From assembly GCA_024305405.1 (NCBI GenBank), contig JAKNDB010000110.1, positions 2,790,001-2,854,000 on the forward strand: a stretch of 64,000 nt of DNA. Reading direction: 5' to 3'. The stretch is from Dirofilaria immitis. Lineage: Eukaryota > Nematoda > Chromadorea > Rhabditida > Onchocercidae. Position 1 is the first letter of the stretch, and the number at the start of each line of letters is the position of its first letter. The notes under the pieces are model-generated. The model ran no database searches. It saw nothing but the letters and a program-made list of their open reading frames with translations, and was not told the DNA's origin. Both the position numbers and the translations under genes were made by a program. Of this stretch, positions 24,277 through 36,711 are shown in pieces.

Positions 24277-27200
24277 CTAAGCAGTTTTGGAGATCTTCAG
24301 TTTATAGGTTTTTATAAGTCAAGCTGGATTAAAATTTAATCTGAACTCTGATAAAGATGAAGTTATCTTCAGAAGCATTTACTTAATACTTTCTCAAATA
24401 TTATATAATCACGTCATATTAGTTTCTTCAAATGAAAATTTTCGTTTATGCAACTTACGCGCTTTCGCAGGCAAATATCACAAATACGCATGTTTTTATC
24501 TTCGCTGCGTAACTTTCCGAAACATTTTTTACAGAACCGATGCGCGCAATGAACACATGCAATACCTTTCGAGATGAATGAGAATTCGGCGTCACATTTC
24601 GCGCAAGAACGATTTTCAGACCGCGGTGATGTGAGATTCGCTATCTGTAAAAATATCCTTGATTTTCTTGAAAAATACTTACGAGTCTAGAAGTACGCTC
24701 TTATCAATTATTGAGATTACATAATAAAAACATCAATCTATATTTCCTATTTATATTAGATGCTGCAAATAAATCAGCAGTGTTGGATACCGGCGGACTG
24801 AATGATTTCTTGCGAGATAAACTTTCACTGATAACATTCCACACTGCATCAATCCAATCACTTTTTCTTTGCTATTTTCGGTCATCAATTCTACACAGCT
24901 GCAAGATAGCAATAATCAAAGTCATGAAGAAACAATAAAGACGTCAGTAAAATTATGACTGAAGAAATCTGGGCTAGAAAAATTTACCGAGAAGGACCAG
25001 TCGGCGAATCAGAACCGCGCATGTAGAAGGAATTTTCACGTTCAAGATTATCACCTTCACAAATCTGAAAATAATTTACTCAAGCTTTAAAAAAGCACGT
25101 CCCATCATAACTATTATTTCCAAAATTGGAAATATTTTTTTTTCATTTCCAAAATTTTATTTCCAAAAACTATTATTTCCCAAATTTAAATTATTTATCC
25201 TCATCTGTAATACCATTTCCGATGGGCAAATAAGATTTCTGCTCTAACTTTACGGAAAGAGCAAATATAATTACCTTTTTTAGGTGAGATCTTTATGCAT
25301 TTCATGCGCAAAAAAAAAAACAACTTAATATGAAGCTATTATACTTACTATTCGATACGACAGAACTACTTGTCATTTACTTGTTACGTAACTCGCTAAC
25401 CTAAGTCTGGAATAATATTTCATAGGTATTTAAAACATACTATAATCAATCATTAAGCAATTTATTGTCAGTTTATCAAACGATTGGTGGAAATGAATAT
25501 TTTTAAACATTTAAAGAAAATGGCAATAAAACAGACCTGTGCTAATGTCGCATCAAATATTGCCCGAACTTTAAGTTTAGAAAAACCAGGTAATGTCCTT
25601 TCCGAAGCAGAAGTAATAAATCATTGAAAAGAAACAAATGCCTTTCTTCAGTTTTTTCCGATGACGACAATATCTTCAAAATAATAGTTTATATCCCTTC
25701 CTGAATAGCACCATCTTTGATTCATGTATTGTATTTGAATATGTATATAAGTCTTTCGTTTGCAATAAAATTTCAAATTTTTTTGCAAAGGATTTAAAAA
25801 GAAATAAAAATGGTCATAAATATGTGATTTGTAGTTCCCGCATACAATTATAAATGACGGAATATGTCAAATTCACCTTTTAAGAGCATCACGAAATTGC
25901 TTACCTTCATCACCTTTCCTTACGGATTAATTCACGACCCGGTGATACCAAAGATACTGCATTGCCTAATTGCTCTTGAACTTCTAGAACGTTTTTATAA
26001 CGATCCTAAAAGTAAGTATCATTAATTTTAAATTCCTAATTAAATTATTCCGGTATATGGATGCAGCCATCATTACACACACCAATTTCCGCATCATTTC
26101 GTTTGCATGACTTGCGGCATCGAGCACCAATTCCAGAGCAGCTTCCGTATCATCGTAATCAACATCTGAAGGATCCAGATGCTTCTTGTATTCCTTAAAA
26201 AGAAAAGGTATTTTATAAAATAATTATTCATATGCGAAAAAATTATTCATATTCATATAAAGATCTGCTGGCCAATCAAGATCTAACTTTGTAAAAAGCC
26301 AAAGCTAACTAGAGCATAAACTTTGAATACTGGAACAAATAATTTGAAAACCTTTTACCTGTAATAATAATTGATATCGCATGACACGTTGTACTGGACA
26401 TATCAAATGTGAAACCAGAGGTAGATTTTCACATTCCGGTTTTGTCTAAAAGAAGTGAATCTTATAGATCTTTTTTGCAATTCGATTTTTTGAAAATCAG
26501 AGGTACGAAGAATAATAAGAGCTTGCATTTGAAATTAATATCTTGCGGGCAGATCTTTTAAAACGAGAACCTCAATTTCATGAACAATTTGTGCAAAACG
26601 TCGCTTCTTCCTCAAACATTCATCGAAGACTTTAGTCGCTCGTTTATAATTATTTGTGTATTCAGAATACATCTTCAAGAATGGGGCACGTTTTCGAAGA
26701 ACATCACTGATTCTTAAAAACATAAATATTCATGTAGAATCTATAAGGGACATTGTTTCACTAAATCACAAGTCCTCCTTCAAGCAATCCGTGACCTCAA
26801 AACATTTACCTGAAATATTTGGTAAAATTAAATCGCAAATAATACTTTCATGAAATAAATGCAATGATAATAAATAATAGAATTGTTTCACACCTATGCG
26901 TAGTATGCCAATCCCGCGAACTTTCCATCAATGCAGGTAATAAATGGGTATTGTGAAACTGATGCAAACTGGATATATTTGCAAATAACTGTGTTATTCT
27001 ATCTCTTTCCAGGATTTTCTCTTCATCAACTTTCTTCCGGAATGTCTGCAAAAAGATTAGAAAGTGAATCTTATATAAGCACTTCTTGTTGTATTACATT
27101 TACTTATCCCTTGATCAAATGGAAAAAATATAATAACGAAACTTAAATTATACTTCATCAAGTAAGCGAAGTTTGTCAACATATCGTTGTTCCGAATCAA

Positions 27201-29015
27201 CTAATTCTTTGGCAGCAAGCCATGCTTTTTCGGTACGTTTTTGATTTTTTCTTTCATTGCTGGTATCCGATTCAAACTTCCTCCTGAGATCATCACCGAT
27301 TGTGTGTCTGGGATTTCTGAGATTTGCGACTGCGTATCTGTGATAATATCATCGCTTATATCATCAGCTTCTTCTTCCGAAAGATCATCCCCAGAGTATC
27401 ACGTAATTTCACTCTGAAACCGCCATCCGGACCTGGAATAAAATGAAACTGTTAATTATATTATAAAGAATAATTAGGCATGAAATAAAGAGTAGCTCGC
27501 ATAATAGGAGATCCTGTGAACCTTCAAAAATTTATTTCAAAATGAAATTTAATTTCTACATTATGCACAAATAATACATACCCTTATATTCCATAAAAGC
27601 TCTGAATTTACTCTTTGATTCTTGCTTCACGCCATTTATGTACATTTCTGTGTTTTGAAAAACGCGTACTAAATTGAGGAACTTTATCAAGAAAGAGAAA
27701 TGATTTTTGAATAGTAATAAAATGATTTTTAGTATTGCAGTTCTATTTTATGCATTAAATTAGAATTGTTGCTCGAAAAACGAAGGGTCTGGATTTTTTC
27801 CTAAATTTTCAATGAAATATTCATTTTTGTCTCAAAGATACGTTTCTTCCAATTGATTTTAATTTAAATTCAAATAAATTATAATCTTTCAGCATAGTTA
27901 AAAATTTTTAAGGAAATCAATAAAAGTTTCGATATAAATGGATAAAACATTTGAATCTAAGATTTTCTCACATAAACTACGGAAGCACTGTACACTTGTT
28001 AATGAAGGAAAACTATTCTTTCATAACCCTGCTCGAAAATTCTGAATAATAATATGCAAGCAATCAAAAGATTAATCCATGAGCAATATTCAATTAAGTT
28101 AACCTGTAAGCCCTGGAAGATCGCATTCGTGTTGTTGTGCTACCATCCGGATTAACAATCGTTTCAACTTCGGTTTGTGGTGTATCCAAAAGTGATGAAC
28201 TTGTTCTCATCTCCGAAAACAATTCGGGAAACATATTTATAAGCTGATCTTTCTGTTCATTTAACATGCTAAGAAATTTTTCCTGTGTCTTTTGCAATAC
28301 GGCACTAATTCCTGAATCCTGAAAACCCAACTTTTACTTCGTCATATTTTTCAACCACAACCTTTGAAAAAAAATTCATAACATAAATTTATATTTTCTT
28401 CTTGCTAATACCTCAGAATTAGAAAAATCCATAACAGCTTTAGATCTATCCACAAGGACTATTGGCTGCCGGAAACCGTCGATATCACCAAATAGTCGTT
28501 CGGTTTTTCCTCAATTAAAGCTTCCCGACCTAAAAATACAATGCTCAAAACTAAGGAAACTAAAAAGCATTCTCATTTCATCCAGTTTTTATCAAAACTG
28601 GCGCTAGTTATTAAGTCCAATACTGAACCGCTAAAAAAATAAGCGGCTCATCCAATTTGTGCTTACCATTTGCAATTTCGGTTTTTCTGGTACTTTGATT
28701 ACATTCAATTTTCAACTTTCTTCGACAAGTTTTTGTCATCTCTTCCTGACCATCTGCAGAGAGGATATGATATTCGGTGACGTGTACCTTGCAGCCATCC
28801 GTTTCGTCGACTTCGTCAAACTGCAAACAGTCTGAAATTATCAGAAGCCGCCCAAACGTATCAGTCAACTCTCAAAATTCACTGAATACTACCCAATAAA
28901 CATGCGACAATATAAAAGAAACCTCTTTTACATCGAGCAGAGTTCCACCCTTTAAATCTATGGTAGCAGGTGGAGATAATTTTTGAATGAGTGATTCATC
29001 TGGAGTGGTAGCCAT
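23561..29015 (-). CDS. FGD/EXC-5-like Rho-family guanine nucleotide exchange factor (DH-PH-FYVE-PH)
   Basis: Seventeen exons, start ATG 29013-29015, stop TGA 23561-23563, about 890 residues, near FGD family size. Exons (high to low): 29015-28923, 28820-28667, 28529-28412, 28318-28104, 27668-27592, 27432-27154, 27045-26894, 26712-26571, 26445-26359, 26193-26093, 26005-25905, 25683-25537, 25074-24988, 24898-24682, 24644-24459, 24276-23961, 23770-23561. The order N-terminal region, DH, PH, zinc-binding FYVE-type, PH is unique to the FGD family; FGD proteins activate Cdc42. In Caenorhabditis elegans the FGD homologue EXC-5 controls excretory canal shape, so a tubular-epithelium role is a family-level inference. 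About eight single-base homopolymer breaks occur. DH hallmark: PVQRVMRYQLLLQEYKKHL. Gene symbol withheld because orthology cannot be tested by eye. Confidence 0.88.
24459..24644 (-). other. FYVE-type zinc finger exon with atypical core
   Basis: One exon encodes CAKCDAEFSFISKGIACVHC, AHRFCKKCF and MRICDICL. Eight Cys in four CxxC pairs give the FYVE cross-brace. The usual basic (R/K)(R/K)HHCR motif that binds phosphatidylinositol 3-phosphate is replaced by ACVHCAHRFC, and no WxxD motif precedes the first Cys pair. FGD-family FYVE domains are often variant, so phosphoinositide choice may differ. Confidence 0.85.
24682..25950 (-). other. First PH domain of FGD-like GEF
   Basis: Exons 26005-25905 (end), 25683-25537, 25074-24988 and 24898-24682. 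Reading with three homopolymer corrections (25918-25919, 25611-25612, 24862-24866), the fold runs GKVMK, ILSSSEKTEERHLFLFNDLL, KLKVRAIFDATLAQ, ICEGDNLERENSFYMRGS, CVELMTENSKEK and SDWIDAVWNVISESLSRK. The final SxWIxAV helix is the PH Trp helix. The region after SRKKSFSPP (24682-24760) links to the FYVE exon; its frame is not fully resolved. Confidence 0.8.
25905..27300 (-). other. DH (RhoGEF) catalytic domain exons
   Basis: The DH domain starts AWLAAKELVDSEQRYVDKLR (exon 27432-27154). It continues FRKKVDEEKILERDRITQLF, SSLHQFHNTHLLPALMES, APFLKMYSEYTNNYKRA and LICPVQRVMRYQLLLQ (conserved region 3), and ends ALELVLDAASHANEMMRKL then DRYKNVLEVQEQLGNAVSLV. All splice phases agree. The QRVMRYQLLL motif and the E of ELVDSE, which contacts GTPase switch 1 in DH domains, are both present, so catalytic activity is likely. 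Confidence 0.88.
27592..29015 (-). other. N-terminal region of FGD-like GEF, no recognised domain
   Basis: Exons 29015-28923 (starts MATTPDESLIQKL), 28820-28667 (VHVTEYHILSADGQEEMTKT), 28529-28412, 28318-28104 (ETIVNPDGSTTTRMRSSRAY) and 27668-27592 (MYINGVKQESKSKFRAFMEY). All join in compatible phases except 28104 to 27668, where one base in the T run near 27661-27665 must differ. A T-run break at 28504-28508 is also needed. The region is about 240 residues and looks conserved-coding (good codon bias, no low complexity), but I recognise no domain. Confidence 0.7.
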
Positions 29016-29079
29016 TATTTCATTAGGTTAAGCAGCGACAGGTAGGGCTGGCTGCTTGATTAAATGTCACCTCTTCTTC

Positions 29080-29088
29080 CTGCAAATG
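29080..29088 (-). promoter_or_regulatory. Possible 3' splice acceptor upstream of the FGD-like start codon
   Basis: On the minus strand the sequence reads CATTTGCAG then GAAGAAGAGG, 65 bases upstream of the ATG at 29015. It could be a 5' UTR intron end or a spliced-leader trans-splice site, as is common in nematodes. No transcript evidence is available here. Confidence 0.35.
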
Positions 29089-31088
29089 TATCTTTCAGCT
29101 TGATAATCCATCAGTTCTTCTAGCTGTTTATTTCTCCGATGTTCTTATTCTCAAAAATTGCTCTCTTTTCTCTTCTAATTCTACAAAGAAAAGAACGACG
29201 TCTGTGAATCGTCTTGCTGGACAAATCGTACGAAACAAATTTCACTTCACAAATACGATGACCTCAAAAGGAACAATACTGGAAGATCTTTCACTTTTCC
29301 CATTCTTATAAGCTAAAGATTTAATTCTGCGAACTAGAAAATTAGTTTTACAATTTAATTTTATGAATTAAAGATTTAATTAATTATGAATTAAAAATCG
29401 TAGAGCGGAAAAGATTCGTCGAATATTCGAATAATATACAAAGTTGTTGAATATATTTAAAAATATCCAACTTCCAGATGACTTCACAGCAATTTTTCCA
29501 TTCGCACTCCAATCGGAAAGGTATAGGGGACGTCTCGTGATGCCATGAGAAGCGAAATGTGGGTAAACAAGTGAAAAATTACATATTGTTAAATATGGCA
29601 ATAAATAGACGACATAGGGAAAAGCACTCAGAATCCGCTGCAACTGAAACATCAAAGTTAGAAATACTACGGTACTGCTTGAAAATGATACCTTTTTTAT
29701 ATTCTTTTTGTATCTTTTCAATGTTAAATATTGATTGCATGCTATCTGCGATCTCGGGGTATATCCCTGAATAAGTGAAATCGAAGTGAAATCAGGACTG
29801 AGGAATTAAAATAGTAAAGAATTGTTTGCTGACAATAAAAGTAGTAAATGCATTTTGATCCTAACAAATTTTATCAAGTGAATATGATATATTTTAAATT
29901 AAATGTAATAATTTTAAGCATTTTTAATGCACTTCGATATAAATGAGTTAGAATTGGTTGTGAATTTATCGTTTGTTGAAAAGTTTCGAGATTCAATCTA
30001 CAGTTCGTATATTGAAGTGAAATTATTCTCTCCAAATGAGTATCATATTGAGGGAAATATGATAAAAATTCTAATTTAGAAGTGATAAATAATGAAAGCA
30101 GAAATCCCATGGAACTAAACATATCAATCAATGGAACAATCAGCCAAACAATTATTTCGCTCATGACAAGAAAAGTTATGTCAGACGATGCACTACGATG
30201 ATGGATACGATGGTGCACAGGGAAAAACATCACTGTCGCTCTTCCTCTTCTACCATCATCACCACCATCGCCATCATCATCACCATCACTATCAACAACA
30301 ACAATAACACTTAGAACATTTTCAAATATTTGTTGAGCTCTGACAAATTTCATTTCATGTATTCATGTTTGCCGTTCACATATGATCACCAAACCTATCT
30401 TCACATGCTATTCTGCTTCCTCTCTTTCCTACTTATCACATCCAGTTCTATTCTATTTTCTTCTATTTCAGTTCTCCAACAGCACAACATGTGGTCCAAC
30501 ATTGCTTATATCATCGATTGAAGTAAGTGATAGTATGGTATACAGCAGCCGGTATTCTAGAAATCAAATCAAAATGATGATTCGAATCCGAATCAGCAAC
30601 GGTTATTGCCGGATCAGTTGATGATACTAGCAACAGTTTATCATTCAGTAAAATTATCCGTGAAAATAAAATTGAGAATGCTACAGTGTTTAACTGCATA
30701 AACATATGTGTTTAAAAATATGGCAACTGTAATTAATGTCCGTCTGATGTTAATCAGATAACAAAACATATTGCCATATTTCATTTTCTTTTTTTTTTTT
30801 TTTTTTTTCTCTTTCCATCAAATGATAAAAATTCGCATACTTTCTACTAAATTCATAAATATCACTAAAAATGGTTAATGTAAAATGAATCTATCAATAA
30901 AACTAAAAATAAATAAAAATTTTTGCAGAGAAAACATAAGACCAACATCGCTTATTTTTAATCCCATTAACTTCTAAGAATCAATTCATCTATTCAAATA
31001 ACAGACGTAAATTGCACGTTACAGCAAAATTTAATATGCATAGAAAAATCTCTGAATGCACGAATGTACTTACAAACATAAACATATT

Positions 31089-31157
31089 TCTGTGTGTGTA
31101 TGTGTATGTGTATGTGTGTATGTGTGTATGTTGTGTATATATGTATGTATATGTAGG
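31089..31157. repeat. TGTATG-type microsatellite
   Basis: Irregular TGTGTATG repeats grading into TATATG. Confidence 0.9.
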
Positions 31158-31545
31158 AATAAATCATTTTTATATTCAAAAGATATGATAAAAAATTAAG
31201 TAGAATAATAAATAAGCATAATTAGAATGAATGAGTGATCCGTTGCACTGATATGAATAAATATGAATCATTGTTTATTAAAGGCGATGAATTAGCGGTG
31301 ATTTGTTATCAAGCAACATTGAAGATAAAAGAGAAACCGGAAACGGATCAACAACACATGAATCTTTGTTATCTTATTTCCCTAGGGAATAACTACTATC
31401 GCTAACCAAAGCATGAAGGATTAACTATGAAACATATGCAAAACTATTTGAAAACTTTTCGAAATTGAAAACTGTTCACTATTTGAAATGTTTCATCTAA
31501 ATCTTTCAAATATTGCCGATATTTAAGACATACCCATTATATATC

Positions 31546-31645
<100 letters not shown>

Positions 31646-32117
31646 TGAAATGGTTATAATCGAGTTGAAATATCCTGCAATGGAAATATTTCGTAAAATT
31701 TCCTTTTGAAAGACATAGCTTATAATCAATCAAAAAGGAAAGATTGCAAATAAACCAATGACCAATGGCCTAGTATTTAAAAGACTTTGATGTTTCACTT
31801 TAAACGATAAAAGAGATAAAAAAAAAAAAATGGCAGCAAAATTGGAAGTGAAACAAATCAAAGTCAACTACAATCTTGTTTAACTTTTATTTGCCCAACG
31901 AGAATTAAGATTGAAAAGTGATTGGTAAACAAACGGAAAAAAGAGAATAAATTATATTGACGATAAATTTATTGAATGATGAAATGAATTTTTGAAAACA
32001 AATACCATTTACTGGTTTATTGGTGGAAGAATGGATGAAAAAGGCTAACAGATAGGAGCAATCTATCAGTGATAAGAAAACGAAATATATTAAAGAGAGC
32101 AATGAACCACAAACACC

Positions 32118-32335
32118 TACACATACATCATACACATACATCATACACATACATCATACACATACATCATACACATACACCATACCACATACACCATACA
32201 CATACACCATACACATACACATACACATACATATACATATACATATACACCTATACATTACACATATACATACACAAATACATACAAATATACATACAAA
32301 TATACATACACATAAAACATACACATACATACAAA
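32118..32335. repeat. ACATAC-rich minisatellite
   Basis: Fourteen-base units like CATACACATACATC, degrading to CATACA and CATATA, over about 220 bases. A plus-strand open frame with Thr-His-Ile repeats lies on it and is not a gene. Confidence 0.95.
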
Positions 32336-32967
32336 CTAAACGGTTCTACTGAAAAGCAAAGAGGCACAACTAACTACCCTCAATGAGCATGACTCAACGA
32401 TTGCTTGCTATATGAATGAATATGACTGTCAGTGCATGTCAGTTTATGTCTGTGTAAGTCTGTGTATGTCTTGAATTGTACTAGAATGATTATTATGCAA
32501 ACAAGCTGTTTCCTCTTATTTTCTTTCCTATGCAAATAGGTTCAACCTTATCAGTTCTTATAAACAGTTTTTTTTGTTTTTGCCATGGAATCAAGCAGAT
32601 TCGTTATTATGAGACTTGGAGAAATATCAGGTAATGATAACAGGTGAGATGAAAAAGAAAGATATAAAGGTGAGAAGGAAACGAATAAAAGATAACAATT
32701 TGCAAATTTTAAATGTGTAAGTTCAAGAAGTTTACTAGTAGTGAGAAAAATAAAAATCGATAGAGTAGAATGAAAATCAATAAATTTTAGTTTGAACTTT
32801 ATATTTCAACCATTATGATTAATCCATCTGTTCAAATATATTTAAATCATTTGATTTTGATTCATCAATAGCATCTATTATTCATGGCAAATAAAAGGTT
32901 AATTATAGTTCATCAAAGTTCATATTTATCAATTAGAACTTTTTTTTTTTGGAGGGTAATATTTTAC

Positions 32968-32978
32968 TGTATACTGCT

Positions 32979-33024
<46 letters not shown>

Positions 33025-33050
33025 GTATGTATAATATATAGCATATATAT
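32968..33050. repeat. (TA)n microsatellite
   Basis: TA dinucleotide run with a few interruptions. Confidence 0.9.
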
Positions 33051-36000
33051 TAGAATAACCAAATAAGAAATGTCGAGAGGTCAGGAAGATAAAGATTGAT
33101 CCATGAGAACGGTTGACTTAGCATCCAATGACATTTGCCATTTTCCATAGGGATTCATAGAATATTTTATAAATCTCGTTAATAATTTAGTATCATAAAT
33201 TTGAATAAATTTGTTTGGAAAATATTAGATGATAAATATTTAAGATAGGATGAATTCAATCTTTCATCAGGGAAAAAAAAAAACTGGCGTAAACTTAAGC
33301 ATCAAATGGTTTTTGCTTCATAAGTGGATTGGAGTGCTTCTCTGAATTGTACCAATATAATGAACTTGGGAACACTATGCTTGTTCAGTCTTTCAACTGC
33401 ACTTATGCTAAGCTTGGCCATTGCTAATAGCAAATAACAGCTGAGATTATATCGGAACAATTACGTCTAAAACTGATGATGAAATAAGTGGAAGAAATAA
33501 AACGGAAACAAGGACACGTGGGAGGAGAAGGAAAGATGATGTAAATGTGAACAAAGATGCTCAGATAGGAAGATAAAAGCGAAGAAGGAAATGAAAAAGA
33601 TATGTCGAAAGGACGAGAATAATTGTTCAAGCGAGAATTTATTTATTCAGAAGATTTTATCACGTTTTGTGACATTTATAGTAGCATGAAATGAGAAATA
33701 AAACAGTGGGAAGAAAGTCAGTGAAGCTTAAAATATTTGAGGAAAATTTGAATTCTCATGGCAATTCGTTGTTTACTATGCAACTTATAAGTTTTTCGTT
33801 TTATATTGAAGCGAAAACGAGATTGTATGGATAAAGAAGTTTTTGTATTTCGAAAATCAATGAAATGTATTTGAAAAATTAATGAGTTTTCATAATCATC
33901 TTATATCATATTAATGATTAAAATAATTTTTATCTGATATAATTACAGTAGATTAGAGTTGAATATGATCCCTGAGAATTTGGCCATTTCATAGTCATGA
34001 AAATGAAAAAGAGGAAGCAAAATAGCAAAATACTAAATGAATCTTAATTTGAAAAAGCGTTCCAATTTATTGTTCCATTTTCGGCTAGTACAGCGATCAC
34101 TTTATGATAATACAGTAAAAACGTTTTATAAAATAGAATAAAATCAAAAAGACATAACTCAGTCGAATTATTGAATATTGCAGAAACGTACTGTAAATGC
34201 TGTAAGATAGATAATTGATGCTCCCAGATGGTGCCAAATGCCTTAATTAATAAAACGGCGAAAGCTGTTTTGATATTGTTGCAATAACTTAAGGATGGAA
34301 GATTTCCATATTGCAGCATCGCGATGTAGGAAAATAAAAATAAAATTTTATATCTTGCATAGTCGCATTTATTTGTGTTGATTTCGAGACTCTTGGGTGG
34401 AGTGTCAAATGATCTAGGCAGTTAGGATTTATTTTCATCTTAAAACGCCGATTAGCAGTACGTCTAAAAATATTTATTGGATATCATAATTTCAACTGTA
34501 ATAATGATTATAAATAAATAACATTTTTTTCTTCAAATTATTTTTTTGAAATTTCGCTTCGTTTTTTCATTTGTATTTCATTCGAGTAGTAAAGAAGCTA
34601 AGCAAATGGTATAAATCTTTTTCAATTTACATCAATAGTTACATTACTACTAAGGTATAAGAGTCAAAAATGATCTGGTGAAGTCAAAAATTTTATTTAA
34701 AAGCATATAGATCAAGAGATGAGAATTGAGAATTAAAGAAATTACTGATAATTTGAGGAATAAATCGATCACTGAAACGATTGGCATTCCAATTGTTTGG
34801 CTGACTTGATAAAGGAATTCAATGAAAGGGCTTTGATGATGATTGGTACGCTGTTGATGGGATCATAGAATATACATCCTCTCTCACTTCATCTCCCGTT
34901 CTCTTGACAGATCACCTAGTTAATTGCTGCAATTTTGCATTAAGCAAATATCTTCTTAAAATCGACATGCGGTTCTTTGGAAGCGCATTATTGAGCTAAG
35001 TTATATTAGCAAATTATTAATGGGTTTATTTTCAGAATTTTTGAATATTTCCATTTCAGTTGAAAATAATCTTAAAATTCATTGATTAGAAACAAGAGGA
35101 TGACGATTACAGTAACAATTTTACTTTTTTTTTTTTTCTAAATCGAATCATTTTTTTCTAATGTATTCCCTGAGATTTTTAAAAAAATATTTTGATTTCG
35201 ATCCTTGAAAAATTCCTGTTGTCGTCATTTTTCTTCCTCAACATTTTAACATTCATCATTCTTCTACGTCTTTTAGAAATTCAGAAAAAATCTCTTTAAG
35301 CATTCTTGAGAATTTCTAAAGTTCTCCATACATTTATGTTTTAGCACTTTAAATATTTATAATTTTGAACAAAATAGTTTCACAGTTAGTTGAAAGCTGA
35401 TGCAATGCCTAAACTTCTGAACCTAATATGCTTATTTTGAAAGTTATGTTTTAATCTTTTAGAAAATTTCGAAGAATTTAAACTGAAAAAAATTTGCTTT
35501 TAAGAGATTCAATGACCAGATCAGATATTTGTCGTTTTCAAGGCTTAATTCCATCCATCATCCATGTAACTGTTGTTTTACGTCATAGTTTAGCCTATTT
35601 TCATATTATTTAAAATTTACGATGGTACTATATTGCAACTTTAATCTCAGTACCAGAAAAGGAAATTCCTTGAATTAATATAGTATCACAATTGACATGA
35701 AACGAAAGAAGATGAAGTAATCCAAAAATGAATCTATCATGTCATGAAATTTGGAATAAAAATGTATAGCATGATGGATAGTCGAATTTAGAAAATTATT
35801 CTAATTTCCAAATGATTACATCCTTTCTTGCCATTTAATTGCCTTCTTGTACCATATCAGGCAAAATGAATCACTGTCAATTGAACCAAAATCGAGTAAT
35901 TTAAAACATTCTATTTAAAATGAAAACATGAGAATCCTGGTCTGAATCCATCAAATTGAGAAAATATAATAAAAGATTTTCGGTCTCTGCAATAATGCAA

Positions 36001-36617
36001 TCAGATAATGAGATGCTTTCAAAATGAAGCATTTGATATATCTTGCTTGATATAAAACAAATGATGATATCATTGATATAATTATAAAAACATGATGAAA
36101 CTAAGTAATTTTTGAAATTGAAAAAAAAAAAGTTCTACAGAGAATTCTTGACATCCTGATGTTTGCCTCTAGAATAGAAGTAAATACATAAATTGATGTT
36201 ATTTTTGCAACTTCGAGAAATTTTGTAAGGCTGGAAGAATAGCAAGTGATGCAATATAGAAAAAAAAAAAAAAACATACAAAATGACCTTTTGTTTCGAG
36301 CAGCTGACTCGTCAGTCACATGTCGGAACTGATGTGCGATTCGGTAAAACTAAACTTACTCGACATTTTCCTTTTAATTTTTGGTTGAGACTTTTCAAAA
36401 TGAGAAACCCAAACGAGCATATAACAGATGCATATTTTCCCGGATTTTTTTTTTTTTTTTGTAAATAAAAACTGATTTTGCTAAAGAGAAAGCCTAAAAG
36501 GATAAATTAGTTATAATTGGAATTAACTATTCTGTGCTATTTATTTCAACTTTTTGGCTTGAGAGAATTATTATGAATATTCTGCAAACAATCAAATAAC
36601 TAATTCATCATATTCTA

Positions 36618-36711
36618 TTCATATTTATTGTACATGAAACTATTCATAAAGATTCTGTATCCTCTTCATATTTATTGTACATGAAACTATTCAAAAAGAT
36701 TCTGTATCCTC
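36618..36711 (+). repeat. 47 bp tandem duplication
   Basis: Two copies (36618-36664, 36665-36711) starting TTCATATTTATTGTACATGA and ending GATTCTGTATCCTC, differing at one base (CATAAAG versus CAAAAAG). Confidence 0.9.

Noticed and set aside
28611..28868. The exon resembling an eIF3g N-terminus (VTEYHILSADGQ)
   Set aside because: The likeness is weak, the eIF3g zinc and RNA-binding regions are absent, and the exon joins in phase to the FGD-like gene.
29874..30353. 159-codon minus-strand open frame
   Set aside because: It has an Asp/Gly/Arg stretch from CATCACCATC-type repeats plus AT-driven hydrophobic residues; no domain, no conserved pattern and no splice partners.
32069..32386. 105-codon plus-strand frame with Thr-His-Ile repeats
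   Set aside because: It lies on the ACATAC minisatellite and has no splice or codon support.
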